Assembly (NCBI GenBank): GCA_947505245.1
Contig: CANNIZ010000003.1
Location: 62,001 to 126,000, forward strand
Source: Pseudomonadota bacterium
Lineage (GTDB): Bacteria > Myxococcota_A > UBA796 > GCA-2862545
DNA: 64,000 nucleotides
Direction of reading: 5' to 3'
The notes beneath the pieces are model-generated. The model was not told the origin of the DNA. It saw nothing but the letters and a program-made list of their open reading frames with translations, and did not search any database. Shown piece after piece: positions 52,512 through 60,389 of this stretch (position 1 is its first letter; every line of letters starts with the position of its first letter). The position numbers were made by a program, and so were the translations under genes.

Positions 52512-53871
52512 CGTAGGGCTCGAACACCAGTCGCATCCCGAAGGTGATGCGAGGGAGCGCGCCGTAGGCTTCATGGCGCACGGATTCGAGAGACTCGCCG
52601 AAGCCCGACGTGAAGCTCCCGCCGGCGAGGCTATCGGGCTCGTCCAGCCACTCGTGGACGTTGCCCCACACGCCGTAGAGCCCGTACGCATTGGGCAGGC
52701 CCGAGCCCACGGGCGCGAGGACGGGGTAGCCGTCGGAACAATACGGGCCGCCGGTCGGAGAGACCAGGCCGGCAGCCTCGTACGACTGATCGCGAATGTT
52801 GGCGTACTTGCACGGGTACTTGCGGTCTGGGAGCGCGCCGGCATAGCAGGCGTATTCCCCGGCGGTCGGAAGACGGAAGCGCCCCGACATCTCGACGCCG
52901 TCAACGGAGATCGCGGCGCCCTGCTCGGTCAACAGGGCTGCGATGTACCGCGCCTCGTATTGGGACAGGCAGGCCGCAGGCTCGTCCTCGATGTCCTGAG
53001 ACCGCAGTATCTCCCGCGGAACGCGGGGTTCCCGGTACTCCGCGCAGCTGTCCATCGTCAGCGTGAACGACTCGTCGAGGCTCCGAGCGACCGAGCGGGG
53101 AGTCTCGGTGGACTCGACCCACAGGGTCGATCCCTCGGGTCCACAGGGCGTGCCCCGGACCTCCACCTTCGCGACGGGCTCGGCCGGGCGGGACGGGGTG
53201 GGCCGCCTGGCCGGCTCGAACACCAGCCGCATGCCCTGCTCCAGACCGGAGATTCCCCCCAGTCCGCCACGCCCCGGCTTCAGGCCGTCGAGGGCGGGCA
53301 CCGAGAGGTAGGACATCCCGTAGCTCCAGCGCTCCTCGGCCATCTTCTCATTGACGTTGCCCCACAGACCCAGCAGGCCGTAGGCGTTGGGAGCGCCGAA
53401 GGTGACCGGCGCCAGCAGCGGGTAGCCGTCGTCGCAGTCGTAGCCGGCGCCTGGCGCGTCGTACCAACCGGGGTAGCTCCGGTCGAGGACGTTGCCGCGG
53501 TCACAGGCCGTGCCTGCGGTCGGGCGCTCGCCGAGGATGCACTGGTATTCGGCGACGGTCGGCAGGCGAAATACTCCGCGAAGACGGCCCGAGGGGCCGA
53601 GGGCGCGCGAGGTCTCGTTGGCTCGACGTACGAGGTACCCAACCTCGGTGCCGTAGAGGCAGGCGATCGGCATGTCGGGGCCGACCTGGGGGGGCAAAAA
53701 GTAGGACAGTCTTGGATTATCGCCCGCTTCGCAGGCATCGACGCGGGCCTCGAGGCCCGGCGCCCACTGCGCGGCGAGCGATTGCGGGGTCTCCGTCGTC
53801 TCCACCCACAGCACCTTCCCATCGGCGCCGCAGGGGGTCGCCGACACCGGAACGTCGATCCAGGCGCTCAC
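52486..53871 (-). CDS. Tandem-domain formylglycine-generating-enzyme-like protein
   Basis: Two similar FGE/sulfatase-modifying-factor halves (~1-230 and ~231-461) each have the GNVxEW-type signature: YGLLGLWGNVNEKMAE in the first and YGLYGVWGNVHEWLDE in the second. Each also has FRLPT[VA][AG]EY and repeated CDDGYP/CSDGYP and MRLVFEP ends. Catalytic Cys residues of true FGE are not evident, so it is more likely a non-catalytic C-type-lectin-like or reverse-transcriptase-associated relative of the fold. GTG at 53871 overlaps the upstream stop (GTGA); a GTG four codons earlier is possible. There is no signal peptide. It is in an operon with the zinc-protease-like gene. Confidence 0.75.
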   Translation of the reverse strand: MSAWIDVPVSATPCGADGKVLWVETTETPQSLAAQWAPGLEARVDACEAGDNPRLSYFLPPQVGPDMPIACLYGTEVGYLVRRANETSRALGPSGRLRGVFRLPTVAEYQCILGERPTAGTACDRGNVLDRSYPGWYDAPGAGYDCDDGYPLLAPVTFGAPNAYGLLGLWGNVNEKMAEERWSYGMSYLSVPALDGLKPGRGGLGGISGLEQGMRLVFEPARRPTPSRPAEPVAKVEVRGTPCGPEGSTLWVESTETPRSVARSLDESFTLTMDSCAEYREPRVPREILRSQDIEDEPAACLSQYEARYIAALLTEQGAAISVDGVEMSGRFRLPTAGEYACYAGALPDRKYPCKYANIRDQSYEAAGLVSPTGGPYCSDGYPVLAPVGSGLPNAYGLYGVWGNVHEWLDEPDSLAGGSFTSGFGESLESVRHEAYGALPRITFGMRLVFEPYVSERPARP

Positions 53872-54953
53872 GGCCCGTTCCACACGTCCAGCACGGCCTG
53901 CAGCGCCTCGGGGTCACCCGAGACGTAGGCGGCGCGAAGCGTCGGTTCGGTCAGTCGACCCGAAACCAACAGCGCCTTCAACCGCTGCAGTGCTTCGACC
54001 TCCGCCCCGTCGCCTGCGCTCTCGCCGGAGGACGGCAACGCGGAGCCGGACGCATCGTAGAACGACCGATCGTCGGACCGATCGTCGGGGTCCTTTCCGG
54101 CGAACACGAGATCCGTGAAATAGCGGGTGGCGCCTTCGTCGAGGAGGTAGGGCGCGGCACCCTGCCACGCCGGGGAGGCCGTGGAGTGGGTCACCTCGTG
54201 AACGGCCGTATTCGGCGAATCGTCCCACAGGTAGGCCGTGCTGGTGTCGGCCCAATAGAACCCGACAATATCGGAGGGCAACATGCGCATTGCGCGTGCG
54301 TCCCGGACAAAGACCTCGACGAACGCTTCAGGGTCGAGCTCGGGCGTCGCAGGTGCAAGGGACACCGGGGAGTCGGATCTCGTCGTCTCGCCGGTGATCC
54401 CGTTGGTATGCTGGATCAACATCGGCGGGGCATCCAGCAGCGATCGTCCTGAAGCGCCGGGGTGGGCCGCGACCCAGGCCGCCCGCTCCGGCGGCGTGAA
54501 AGCTCGCGCGAGATCTGCCGCCTTGTCGTCCGCCAGCTTGCCGTAGGTCGTCAGAAGCTCTTTCTGCGTCGGTACCTGCTCGACCCGGCTCGCCCTCGGT
54601 ACGAACGAGGGCTCGCCCTTCAGCAGGTCCGCCGAGGAGATCAGCTCGACGGCCAGCTGGAGCTGATCTTTTTCGAGCGTCGGCCAAACGGGCCCCATCG
54701 GCGGTGGCGACCTCAGGCCCGGCGTACCGTCGCTGTCGGTGGGCGGCGGATCCGTCTCACCGAGCGGCGCCGCGTCCGCCGATCGCTGGCCATCCGCCGT
54801 GCCCTCGTCGAGTAGAGCCGACCGCTCAGGTTCGGGGGCGGTCAGGCCGGAGACGCGGAAGGCGTTGTCCTCGCCGCCAGCGATCGACTTCGGTTCTGGT
54901 TTGGATGCCCGTTCCTGAGCAGGCGACTTCTGGGACTGGTGCGTTCGGGCCAT
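53868..54953 (-). CDS. Predicted zinc-metalloprotease-like protein (HEVTH)
   Basis: From an ATG at 54953 (GGAAG just upstream) the protein has 361 residues. A gluzincin-like motif TAVHEVTHS (HExxH, 252-256) is followed 17 residues later by LLDEGATRYF, giving the third ligand Glu at ~273. The N-terminal ~90 residues are charged and low-complexity (MARTHQSQKSPAQERASKP), without a signal peptide. Such N-termini are seen in proteins delivered by contractile injection systems, but that is only a suggestion. The gene is overlapped at its end by the FGE-like gene, and the two are co-expressed. Confidence 0.65.
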   Translation of the reverse strand: MARTHQSQKSPAQERASKPEPKSIAGGEDNAFRVSGLTAPEPERSALLDEGTADGQRSADAAPLGETDPPPTDSDGTPGLRSPPPMGPVWPTLEKDQLQLAVELISSADLLKGEPSFVPRASRVEQVPTQKELLTTYGKLADDKAADLARAFTPPERAAWVAAHPGASGRSLLDAPPMLIQHTNGITGETTRSDSPVSLAPATPELDPEAFVEVFVRDARAMRMLPSDIVGFYWADTSTAYLWDDSPNTAVHEVTHSTASPAWQGAAPYLLDEGATRYFTDLVFAGKDPDDRSDDRSFYDASGSALPSSGESAGDGAEVEALQRLKALLVSGRLTEPTLRAAYVSGDPEALQAVLDVWNGP

Positions 54954-55029
54954 CGGCTTCCTTCCACGATCAGCTTCGTTCACAGGGTCTGGCACGTCAA
55001 GGACGAACCTGGCCGGACGGATCTGACCC

Positions 55030-55734
55030 TCAGGGCGCGAGGCGGAACATCGCGAGTCGGTCGCCTACGAGCACGGCAAAGTCTCCGTTCGGCGTGATCG
55101 CCGAACGCGGGCAGCCCGCGAGCACGCGCCCGGACGCCGCGTCGGACAGGCAGCCCTCGCCGAGAGGCGCATCGGCGGCGAGGTACTTCCACGCGGGCAC
55201 GATGCGGGGAAGCTCGGGCGAGCCGAACCGCCGCTCGGGCGCGTCGACGAGCGGCACGAGGGACGCGTCGAGCCCGGCGAGATCGGTCCCGACGACGACG
55301 ACCCACCCGTCCGCGAGCGGCCACGTCTCGGGGAGGATCTCTGGAAACCGCACCCGATCGGGCTTGTCGAGCAGCGTCAGCTCCCGCACCCGCCCGATCG
55401 CCGGCACCTCGACCGTGCCCGCGTCTCCCGCGAGGAACACGCCCGCGACGGTCTCTGAAGGGATCGGCCACGCCCGGAGCGCGAGCGATTCCGGCAGCGG
55501 CCCCGGCTCCACGAGCAACATGCGCTCCGGATCGTCGAGCGTGAGCGCGTAGTCGCCCCGGCAGGGCTTCGGGAACGCAAACGCGCCGTCGGTCACGTCG
55601 CTCGTCAGGGGTTCGCACTTGCCGGACACCTGCGTCGCGGTGACGCGCAGACCCGAGAGCCCGGCCCCGGTGCGTACGTCCACGAGCGCGCCCGTGACCT
55701 GCTCTGGCGTACAGGCGAGCAGGAAGAGGATCAC
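55030..55734 (-). CDS. Lipoprotein of unknown function
   Basis: The GTG at 55734 overlaps the pyrF stop (GTGA). It gives VILFLLACTPEQ, a very short lipoprotein signal. The N-terminal part (GALVDVRTGAGLSGLRVTATQ, then GAFAFPKPCRGDYALTL) looks like a carboxypeptidase-regulatory/transthyretin-like beta sandwich, which fits many secreted or TonB-linked proteins. The last ~130 residues contain two Cys pairs. It is the second gene of the pyrF transcript, with no evident link to pyrimidine synthesis. Confidence 0.68.
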   Translation of the reverse strand: MILFLLACTPEQVTGALVDVRTGAGLSGLRVTATQVSGKCEPLTSDVTDGAFAFPKPCRGDYALTLDDPERMLLVEPGPLPESLALRAWPIPSETVAGVFLAGDAGTVEVPAIGRVRELTLLDKPDRVRFPEILPETWPLADGWVVVVGTDLAGLDASLVPLVDAPERRFGSPELPRIVPAWKYLAADAPLGEGCLSDAASGRVLAGCPRSAITPNGDFAVLVGDRLAMFRLAP

Positions 55735-56537
55735 GCGAGGTCGCGCACGAACGACCGCGCGCGCTCGGCGATCAGCGACTCCCAGTCGGCTCCGTCGCGG
55801 CCCGACGCCGGAAACCCGACCCCACGGGCTGACACCACCAAGGCGCCGAGCCCGTCCGCGCGGCGAAGCACGTCGACCGCCGCGCGATCGCCGCCCTGCG
55901 CGCCGTACCCGGGGACGAGGAACCACGTGTTTGGCAGGCGTTCGCGCCAGGCCCGGCCCTCGTCGCCGAGCGTGGCCCCGACCACGGCGCCCGCGGACGG
56001 GTTCGCGGCGAGCCACTCCGCGACGTGATCGGCCATGCCCGGGGTCCCCCGTTGCCACGCACCCGCGCCGGGGTTTGACGTCCGCAGCAGCACGAACAGC
56101 CCCTTTCCGGGAAGGCGCGCCGCGAACGGGTCGAGCGACTCCCGACCGAGGTACGGCGAAACGGTCACCGCGTCGGCCCCGGTCGGACCGTCATCGTCGA
56201 TCGTCGCGTGGGCGTAGGCCTCAGCCGTGGTGCCGATGTCGCCGCGTTTCGCGTCGAGCACGACGAGCAGACCCGCGGCGCGCGCGGCGTGCACCACGTC
56301 TTCCAGCGCGGCGACGCCGGCGCTGCCGTGTGCCTCGAAGAACGCGACCTGGGGCTTCACGGCGGGGACGACGCCGGCGCACGCGCGCACCACGCCAAGG
56401 CCGTAGGCCCGGGCGGCAGCCGCTCCCCCGCCGAGCACCTCCGGCAGACGTTCGAGGTGGGGATCGATGCCCACGCAGGCCGAAGCCCCGCAGGTGCGGC
56501 TCGCAGCTTCCAGCCGTTCGACAAAACCAGCCGCCAC
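55731..56537 (-). CDS. pyrF: Orotidine-5'-phosphate decarboxylase PyrF (subfamily 2)
   Basis: PyrF converts OMP to UMP. The catalytic segment reads VVLDAKRGDIGTTAEAYAHA, with Asp-x-Lys-x-x-Asp as in the OMPDC active site. CVGIDPHLERLPE opens the barrel and PGYGAQGGD binds the phosphate. These features match the longer PyrF subfamily 2 (~270 residues). GTG at 56537 is chosen: GGAGG lies just upstream, and the frame before it is Pro/Gly-rich and not PyrF-like. It is divergent from the aminotransferase gene at 56620, leaving about 80 bases for both promoters. Confidence 0.93.
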   Translation of the reverse strand: MAAGFVERLEAASRTCGASACVGIDPHLERLPEVLGGGAAAARAYGLGVVRACAGVVPAVKPQVAFFEAHGSAGVAALEDVVHAARAAGLLVVLDAKRGDIGTTAEAYAHATIDDDGPTGADAVTVSPYLGRESLDPFAARLPGKGLFVLLRTSNPGAGAWQRGTPGMADHVAEWLAANPSAGAVVGATLGDEGRAWRERLPNTWFLVPGYGAQGGDRAAVDVLRRADGLGALVVSARGVGFPASGRDGADWESLIAERARSFVRDLA

Positions 56538-56619
56538 CGCGACCTCCCTCCCCCGGATATCGAGCCCGGGGGCCGACGTCCGCCCGGGCCTCTGGTAGGC
56601 TCCTGCCCCCGGAGGCTTC

Positions 56620-58008
56620 ATGCTCGCCCGCCGCGTCCAAACCGAGTTGCCCGGACCCCTCGCGCGCGCAGCGATCGCGCGCGATCACTTCGACATGCAG
56701 GGGATCTACCGTTCTGTCGTGTTCGACGACGCAGCGAGCGCGGGCGTACACCTCGTAGACGTCGACGGGAACGTGTTCCTCGACCTGTTCTCGAGCTTCG
56801 CCCTCGGCGCGCTTGGCTACAACCACCCCGACCTCGTCGCGATGGCCTCGACCCCCGCGTTCGTACACGCGTCGATCAACCCGACGTCGACGCCGTTTGT
56901 GACGACGCCGGCGTGGTTCGACTTCATCGAGGCGATGGAGCAGAATTACGCTCCGCGCGGCATGCACCGCATGTTCTGCGTGGACGCCGGTGGCGAAGGC
57001 GTGGACGCCGCGATCAAGGCCGCGTTCATCGTGCACGGCGAGCATCGGCGCGTGGCCGCAGGTGGGCCGAAGAACCCGCTCGAACTGCCAGCCGCCGAGC
57101 AGGCCCGCATCATGGACAACGCCGGCACGGACGCCGTGATCGTCGCGTTCTCGGGCGCGTTCCACGGCCGCGGGCTCGGCTCGCTCTCGGCGACGCACAG
57201 CAAGCTGATCCACAAGGCCGATCAGCCCGCGTTTCCCTGGCCCACTGTACCGTTCCCGGCGAACAAGTGGCCGCTCGAGCGCCACACCGACGAGAACGCC
57301 GCGGCCGAAGCCGCCTCGCTCAAAGCACTCGCCCAGGTGCTCGACGCGCACGCAGGACGTGTCGCCGCCGTGATCATCGAGCCTGTGCAGTCCGAAGGTG
57401 GCGACCGCCACGCCTCGCCCGCGTTCTACCAGGGCGTCCAGCGGCTCACCAAGCAGGCCGGCGCCGCGTTCATCCTGGACGAGGTACAGACGGGCGTGGC
57501 GATCAGCGGCACCTACTGGGCGCACGAGCAGCTTGATCTTCCCGAGCCGCCCGACATGGTCACGTTCGGCAAGAAGATGCAGCTCGGCGGGTTCTTTGCG
57601 CGGCAGAGCCACTCGATCGACCAGTTCGGGCGCATGTACCAGACGCGCAACGGCGACCGCGCCCGCGCGATGCTGTCGGTCACGACGTGGGAGACCATCG
57701 CCCGCGATCGGCTCACGGCCAACGCGCGCGAGGTCGGCGGGCACTTCCTCCATGGCCTGCAGAGCCTCTCCGACAAGTATCCGGGGCTGATCACCGAGGC
57801 GCGCGGCAAGGGCTTCCTGCTCGCGTTCGACCTTCCAACCACGGCCGGGCGCGACGACTTCCTCAAGCGCTGCCTCGCCCGCGGCGTGTTCGGCACGTAC
57901 ACCGGCGTGCGCTCCGTGCGGCTGCGCCCCCACCTGATCACCACGCGCGACCACGTGGACGAGGCCCTCGAGGTGTTCTTCGACGTCGCCGAAGAGATGA
58001 CCGCATGA
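56620..58008 (+). CDS. Class-III PLP aminotransferase, animal GABA-aminotransferase type (divergent copy)
   Basis: The 462-residue class-III aminotransferase has the PLP Lys in MVTFGKKMQLGGFF, the cofactor Asp in FILDEVQTGVAISG, and the substrate-domain EPVQSEGGDRHASPAFY typical of 4-aminobutyrate/lysine-6-aminotransferases. In the loop where animal GABA transaminase carries its FCGSCSNENA iron-sulfur cysteines, this copy reads FCVDAGGEGVDAA, so the cluster is absent. The stop overlaps the acetyltransferase start (ATGA). It is ~40% like the third gene of this operon by eye, yet clearly separate. The substrate is probably a terminal-amine amino acid. Confidence 0.85.
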   Translation: MLARRVQTELPGPLARAAIARDHFDMQGIYRSVVFDDAASAGVHLVDVDGNVFLDLFSSFALGALGYNHPDLVAMASTPAFVHASINPTSTPFVTTPAWFDFIEAMEQNYAPRGMHRMFCVDAGGEGVDAAIKAAFIVHGEHRRVAAGGPKNPLELPAAEQARIMDNAGTDAVIVAFSGAFHGRGLGSLSATHSKLIHKADQPAFPWPTVPFPANKWPLERHTDENAAAEAASLKALAQVLDAHAGRVAAVIIEPVQSEGGDRHASPAFYQGVQRLTKQAGAAFILDEVQTGVAISGTYWAHEQLDLPEPPDMVTFGKKMQLGGFFARQSHSIDQFGRMYQTRNGDRARAMLSVTTWETIARDRLTANAREVGGHFLHGLQSLSDKYPGLITEARGKGFLLAFDLPTTAGRDDFLKRCLARGVFGTYTGVRSVRLRPHLITTRDHVDEALEVFFDVAEEMTA

Positions 58009-58994
58009 AGTCGCCGCTCGTCGACGTCGATGACCTCGCCCCAGGTGAGAACCACGGGAAGGCCGCGACCGCGTTGACCCGGTACACCGTGGAGGAGGTC
58101 ACCACCGAGGCCGCGTTCGACGAAGGCCTCGCGCCGCTGAACGCGCAGTTCCTCGCAACGGGAGAGATCGAGCGCGAGGACGTGCTGCGCACCTGGCTGC
58201 GCGCCGGCTTCCGCACCAGCCCGGCCACGCCGATCGCCGCGCGCTACCACATGCTGCTCGTACGCGACGCGGACGGCACCCTCGCCGCCGTGCGCGACTG
58301 CTTCACCGCGACAGACCCCACTACGGGCCGGGTCGTCGTGTTGTTGTCGCACAGCCTCGTCCTGCCGCAACACCGTCGCACCGGCGTCGGCGCGCTCCTT
58401 CGCGCCTGCCCGGTCGCGTTCGCGCGCGCGGACGCCAAAGCCCTCGGCGTGACCCACCCGAAAATCCTGTTGTTCGCCGAGATGGAGCCGATCGAGCCGC
58501 ACAACCGCACGACCGTCACGCGCGTGCTCGCGTACGCCCGCGCGGGTTTCCGCGCGATCCCGCCAACATCGCTGCCGTACGCTCAGCCCGACTTTCGCGA
58601 CCTTGACGCGCTCGGCGTCGGCCCCGTCCCGCTGCCGTTCCTTTGCCTGATCCGCCAGATCGGTGAAGACGGTCGCCCCGACGCGCCCCGTGCGACAATC
58701 GAGGCCTTGGTGCGCCACGTGCAGGCGATTCACCTGCACCACTGCGCGCCGGGTCAGCTCGCCACGATCCGCGACCACGCCCTCGGCGCGCTTGCGCGGG
58801 ATTCGCGCGACCCGATCCCGCTCGTACGGCTCCCCGTCGCACCCTCTGAGGTGTCGCTGCTCGAGCCGCTCATGTACAGCCGCGTGTTCGCGCTTTATCC
58901 CTCAACCTGGATCGGCCCGCTGCCCCTCGGCGACGCCGACCTCGAGACGACCCTGCTCGTCGCCAACTGGAACCCGCCCAAGGAGCGCCCGTGA
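58005..58994 (+). CDS. GNAT-family N-acetyltransferase between two aminotransferases
   Basis: The 329-residue protein has a GNAT-like core. A strand with VVVLLSHSLVLPQHRRTGVG is followed by ALLRACPVAFARADAKAL, i.e. the acetyl-CoA-binding Q/R-x-x-G-x-G/A motif A. It begins inside the first aminotransferase stop (ATGA), and its stop overlaps the next start, so all three are a single translationally coupled operon. The long C-terminal part (~150 residues) is not recognised. A diamine or omega-amino acid intermediate made by one aminotransferase could be acetylated here, analogous to ectA following ectB. The pathway is not established. Confidence 0.75.
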   Translation: MKSPLVDVDDLAPGENHGKAATALTRYTVEEVTTEAAFDEGLAPLNAQFLATGEIEREDVLRTWLRAGFRTSPATPIAARYHMLLVRDADGTLAAVRDCFTATDPTTGRVVVLLSHSLVLPQHRRTGVGALLRACPVAFARADAKALGVTHPKILLFAEMEPIEPHNRTTVTRVLAYARAGFRAIPPTSLPYAQPDFRDLDALGVGPVPLPFLCLIRQIGEDGRPDAPRATIEALVRHVQAIHLHHCAPGQLATIRDHALGALARDSRDPIPLVRLPVAPSEVSLLEPLMYSRVFALYPSTWIGPLPLGDADLETTLLVANWNPPKERP

Positions 58995-60388
58995 GCACCG
59001 AACCCGTGATCCCCAACGAACCGCAAGGTGTCTCGATCCTCACCCGGGTGCCCGGACCAGCCAGCGAGGCCCTGCGCGCCCGCCACCAGCACTTCCAGGA
59101 CGCGCGCACGATCCACCTGTACCAGGACGCGCGGAAGAGCCTCGGAAGCTTCATCGTCGACGCCGACGGAAACACGCTGCTCGACGTGTACGGCCACATC
59201 GCCGCGGTGCCCATCGGGTACAACCACCCCGCGCTGCTCAGCGCCTGGAAGGGGGGCGCGTTCGACTGGGCCGCCGGCTTCAGGCCCGCGCTCGGCATCA
59301 TGCCGCCCCCCGAGTGGGTGGACATCGTCGAGGCGATCAGCAAGGTCGCCCCGGTCGGGCTTCCGCGCTTCGTCACCGTGACGACCGGCTCCGAGGCCGT
59401 CGAGAACGCGTTCAAGGCCGCGTTCATCGCGTTCATGCGCCGCCGCCGCGGAGGCGCCTCGTGGAGCGAGGACGACGCGCGCCTGTCCATGATCAACGCG
59501 CAGCCCGGCGTGAACGAGCTGAAGATCCTCTCGTTCGAGGGCGCGTTCCACGGCCGTAGCCTGGGCGCCCTGTCGGCGACGCGCAGCAAGGCGATCCACA
59601 AGCTCGACGTGCCCGCGTTTGCCTGGCCTGTCGTGCCCTTCCCCGCGAATAAGTTCCCACTCAACGAACACGTTCACGACAACAGCGCGCTCGAGGCGAG
59701 CTGCCTGCAGGCCGTGACCGACGCGCTCGACGCCGACGGGAACATCGCCGCGCTGATCGTCGAGCCGATCCAGGGCGAAGGCGGCGATCGGCACGCGTCG
59801 CCGGCGTTCTTCCGCGCGCTACGCGACCTGCTCAAGGCGCGCGGCGTGTTCATGATCGTCGACGAAGTGCAGACCGGCGCCGGCGCGACGGGCACGTTCT
59901 GGGCGCACGAGGCGTGGGGCCTCACCGACCCGCCCGACTTCGTCACGTTCAGCAAGAAGATGCAGCTCGGCGGCTTCTTCTATCGCGAAGAACACGCCGT
60001 CCCCGAGACCTACCGGATCTTCAACACGTACCTGGGGGACCCGCTGCGCGGCGCCCAGCTCGCGGTCATCCTCGACGTGATCGCCAAAGACGACCTCGTC
60101 GCGCACACGAAGCGCACCGGCGAGAAGCTCCTCGCCGGCCTCCTCGAGCTGCAGGCGCGCTACCCGGACGTGTTGTCGCAGGCGCGCGGCGTGGGGACCC
60201 ACTGCGCAATCGACGCCAGGGACCCCGCCACGCGCGACGCGATCGTCGGCGCGGTGCGTCAGCTCGGCCTCGAGGCGGGTGGTTCCGGGGATCGCAGCAT
60301 CCGGTTCCGCCCCCCGCTCGTGTTCGCGAGCCGCCATGTGGGGCTCGCGCTCGACCTGCTGAGCGCCGCCGTCGCGACGGTGCGGTAG
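58991..60388 (+). CDS. gabT: 4-aminobutyrate aminotransferase, animal type
   Basis: The 465-residue class-III aminotransferase is strikingly close to mitochondrial-type GABA transaminase (ABAT). It has IQGEGGDRHASPAFFRALRDL, VDEVQTGAGATGTFWAHEAW, the PLP Lys in FVTFSKKMQLGGFF, then RIFNTYLGDPLRGAQLAV and a C-terminal DRSIRFRPPLVF. The cluster-binding FCGSC of animals is replaced by TTGSEAVENA, so no iron-sulfur centre is expected. It converts GABA (or a similar omega-amino acid) and 2-oxoglutarate to the semialdehyde and glutamate. It is the last gene of the aminotransferase/acetyltransferase operon. Confidence 0.87.
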   Translation: MSTEPVIPNEPQGVSILTRVPGPASEALRARHQHFQDARTIHLYQDARKSLGSFIVDADGNTLLDVYGHIAAVPIGYNHPALLSAWKGGAFDWAAGFRPALGIMPPPEWVDIVEAISKVAPVGLPRFVTVTTGSEAVENAFKAAFIAFMRRRRGGASWSEDDARLSMINAQPGVNELKILSFEGAFHGRSLGALSATRSKAIHKLDVPAFAWPVVPFPANKFPLNEHVHDNSALEASCLQAVTDALDADGNIAALIVEPIQGEGGDRHASPAFFRALRDLLKARGVFMIVDEVQTGAGATGTFWAHEAWGLTDPPDFVTFSKKMQLGGFFYREEHAVPETYRIFNTYLGDPLRGAQLAVILDVIAKDDLVAHTKRTGEKLLAGLLELQARYPDVLSQARGVGTHCAIDARDPATRDAIVGAVRQLGLEAGGSGDRSIRFRPPLVFASRHVGLALDLLSAAVATVR

Positions 60389-60389
60389 G

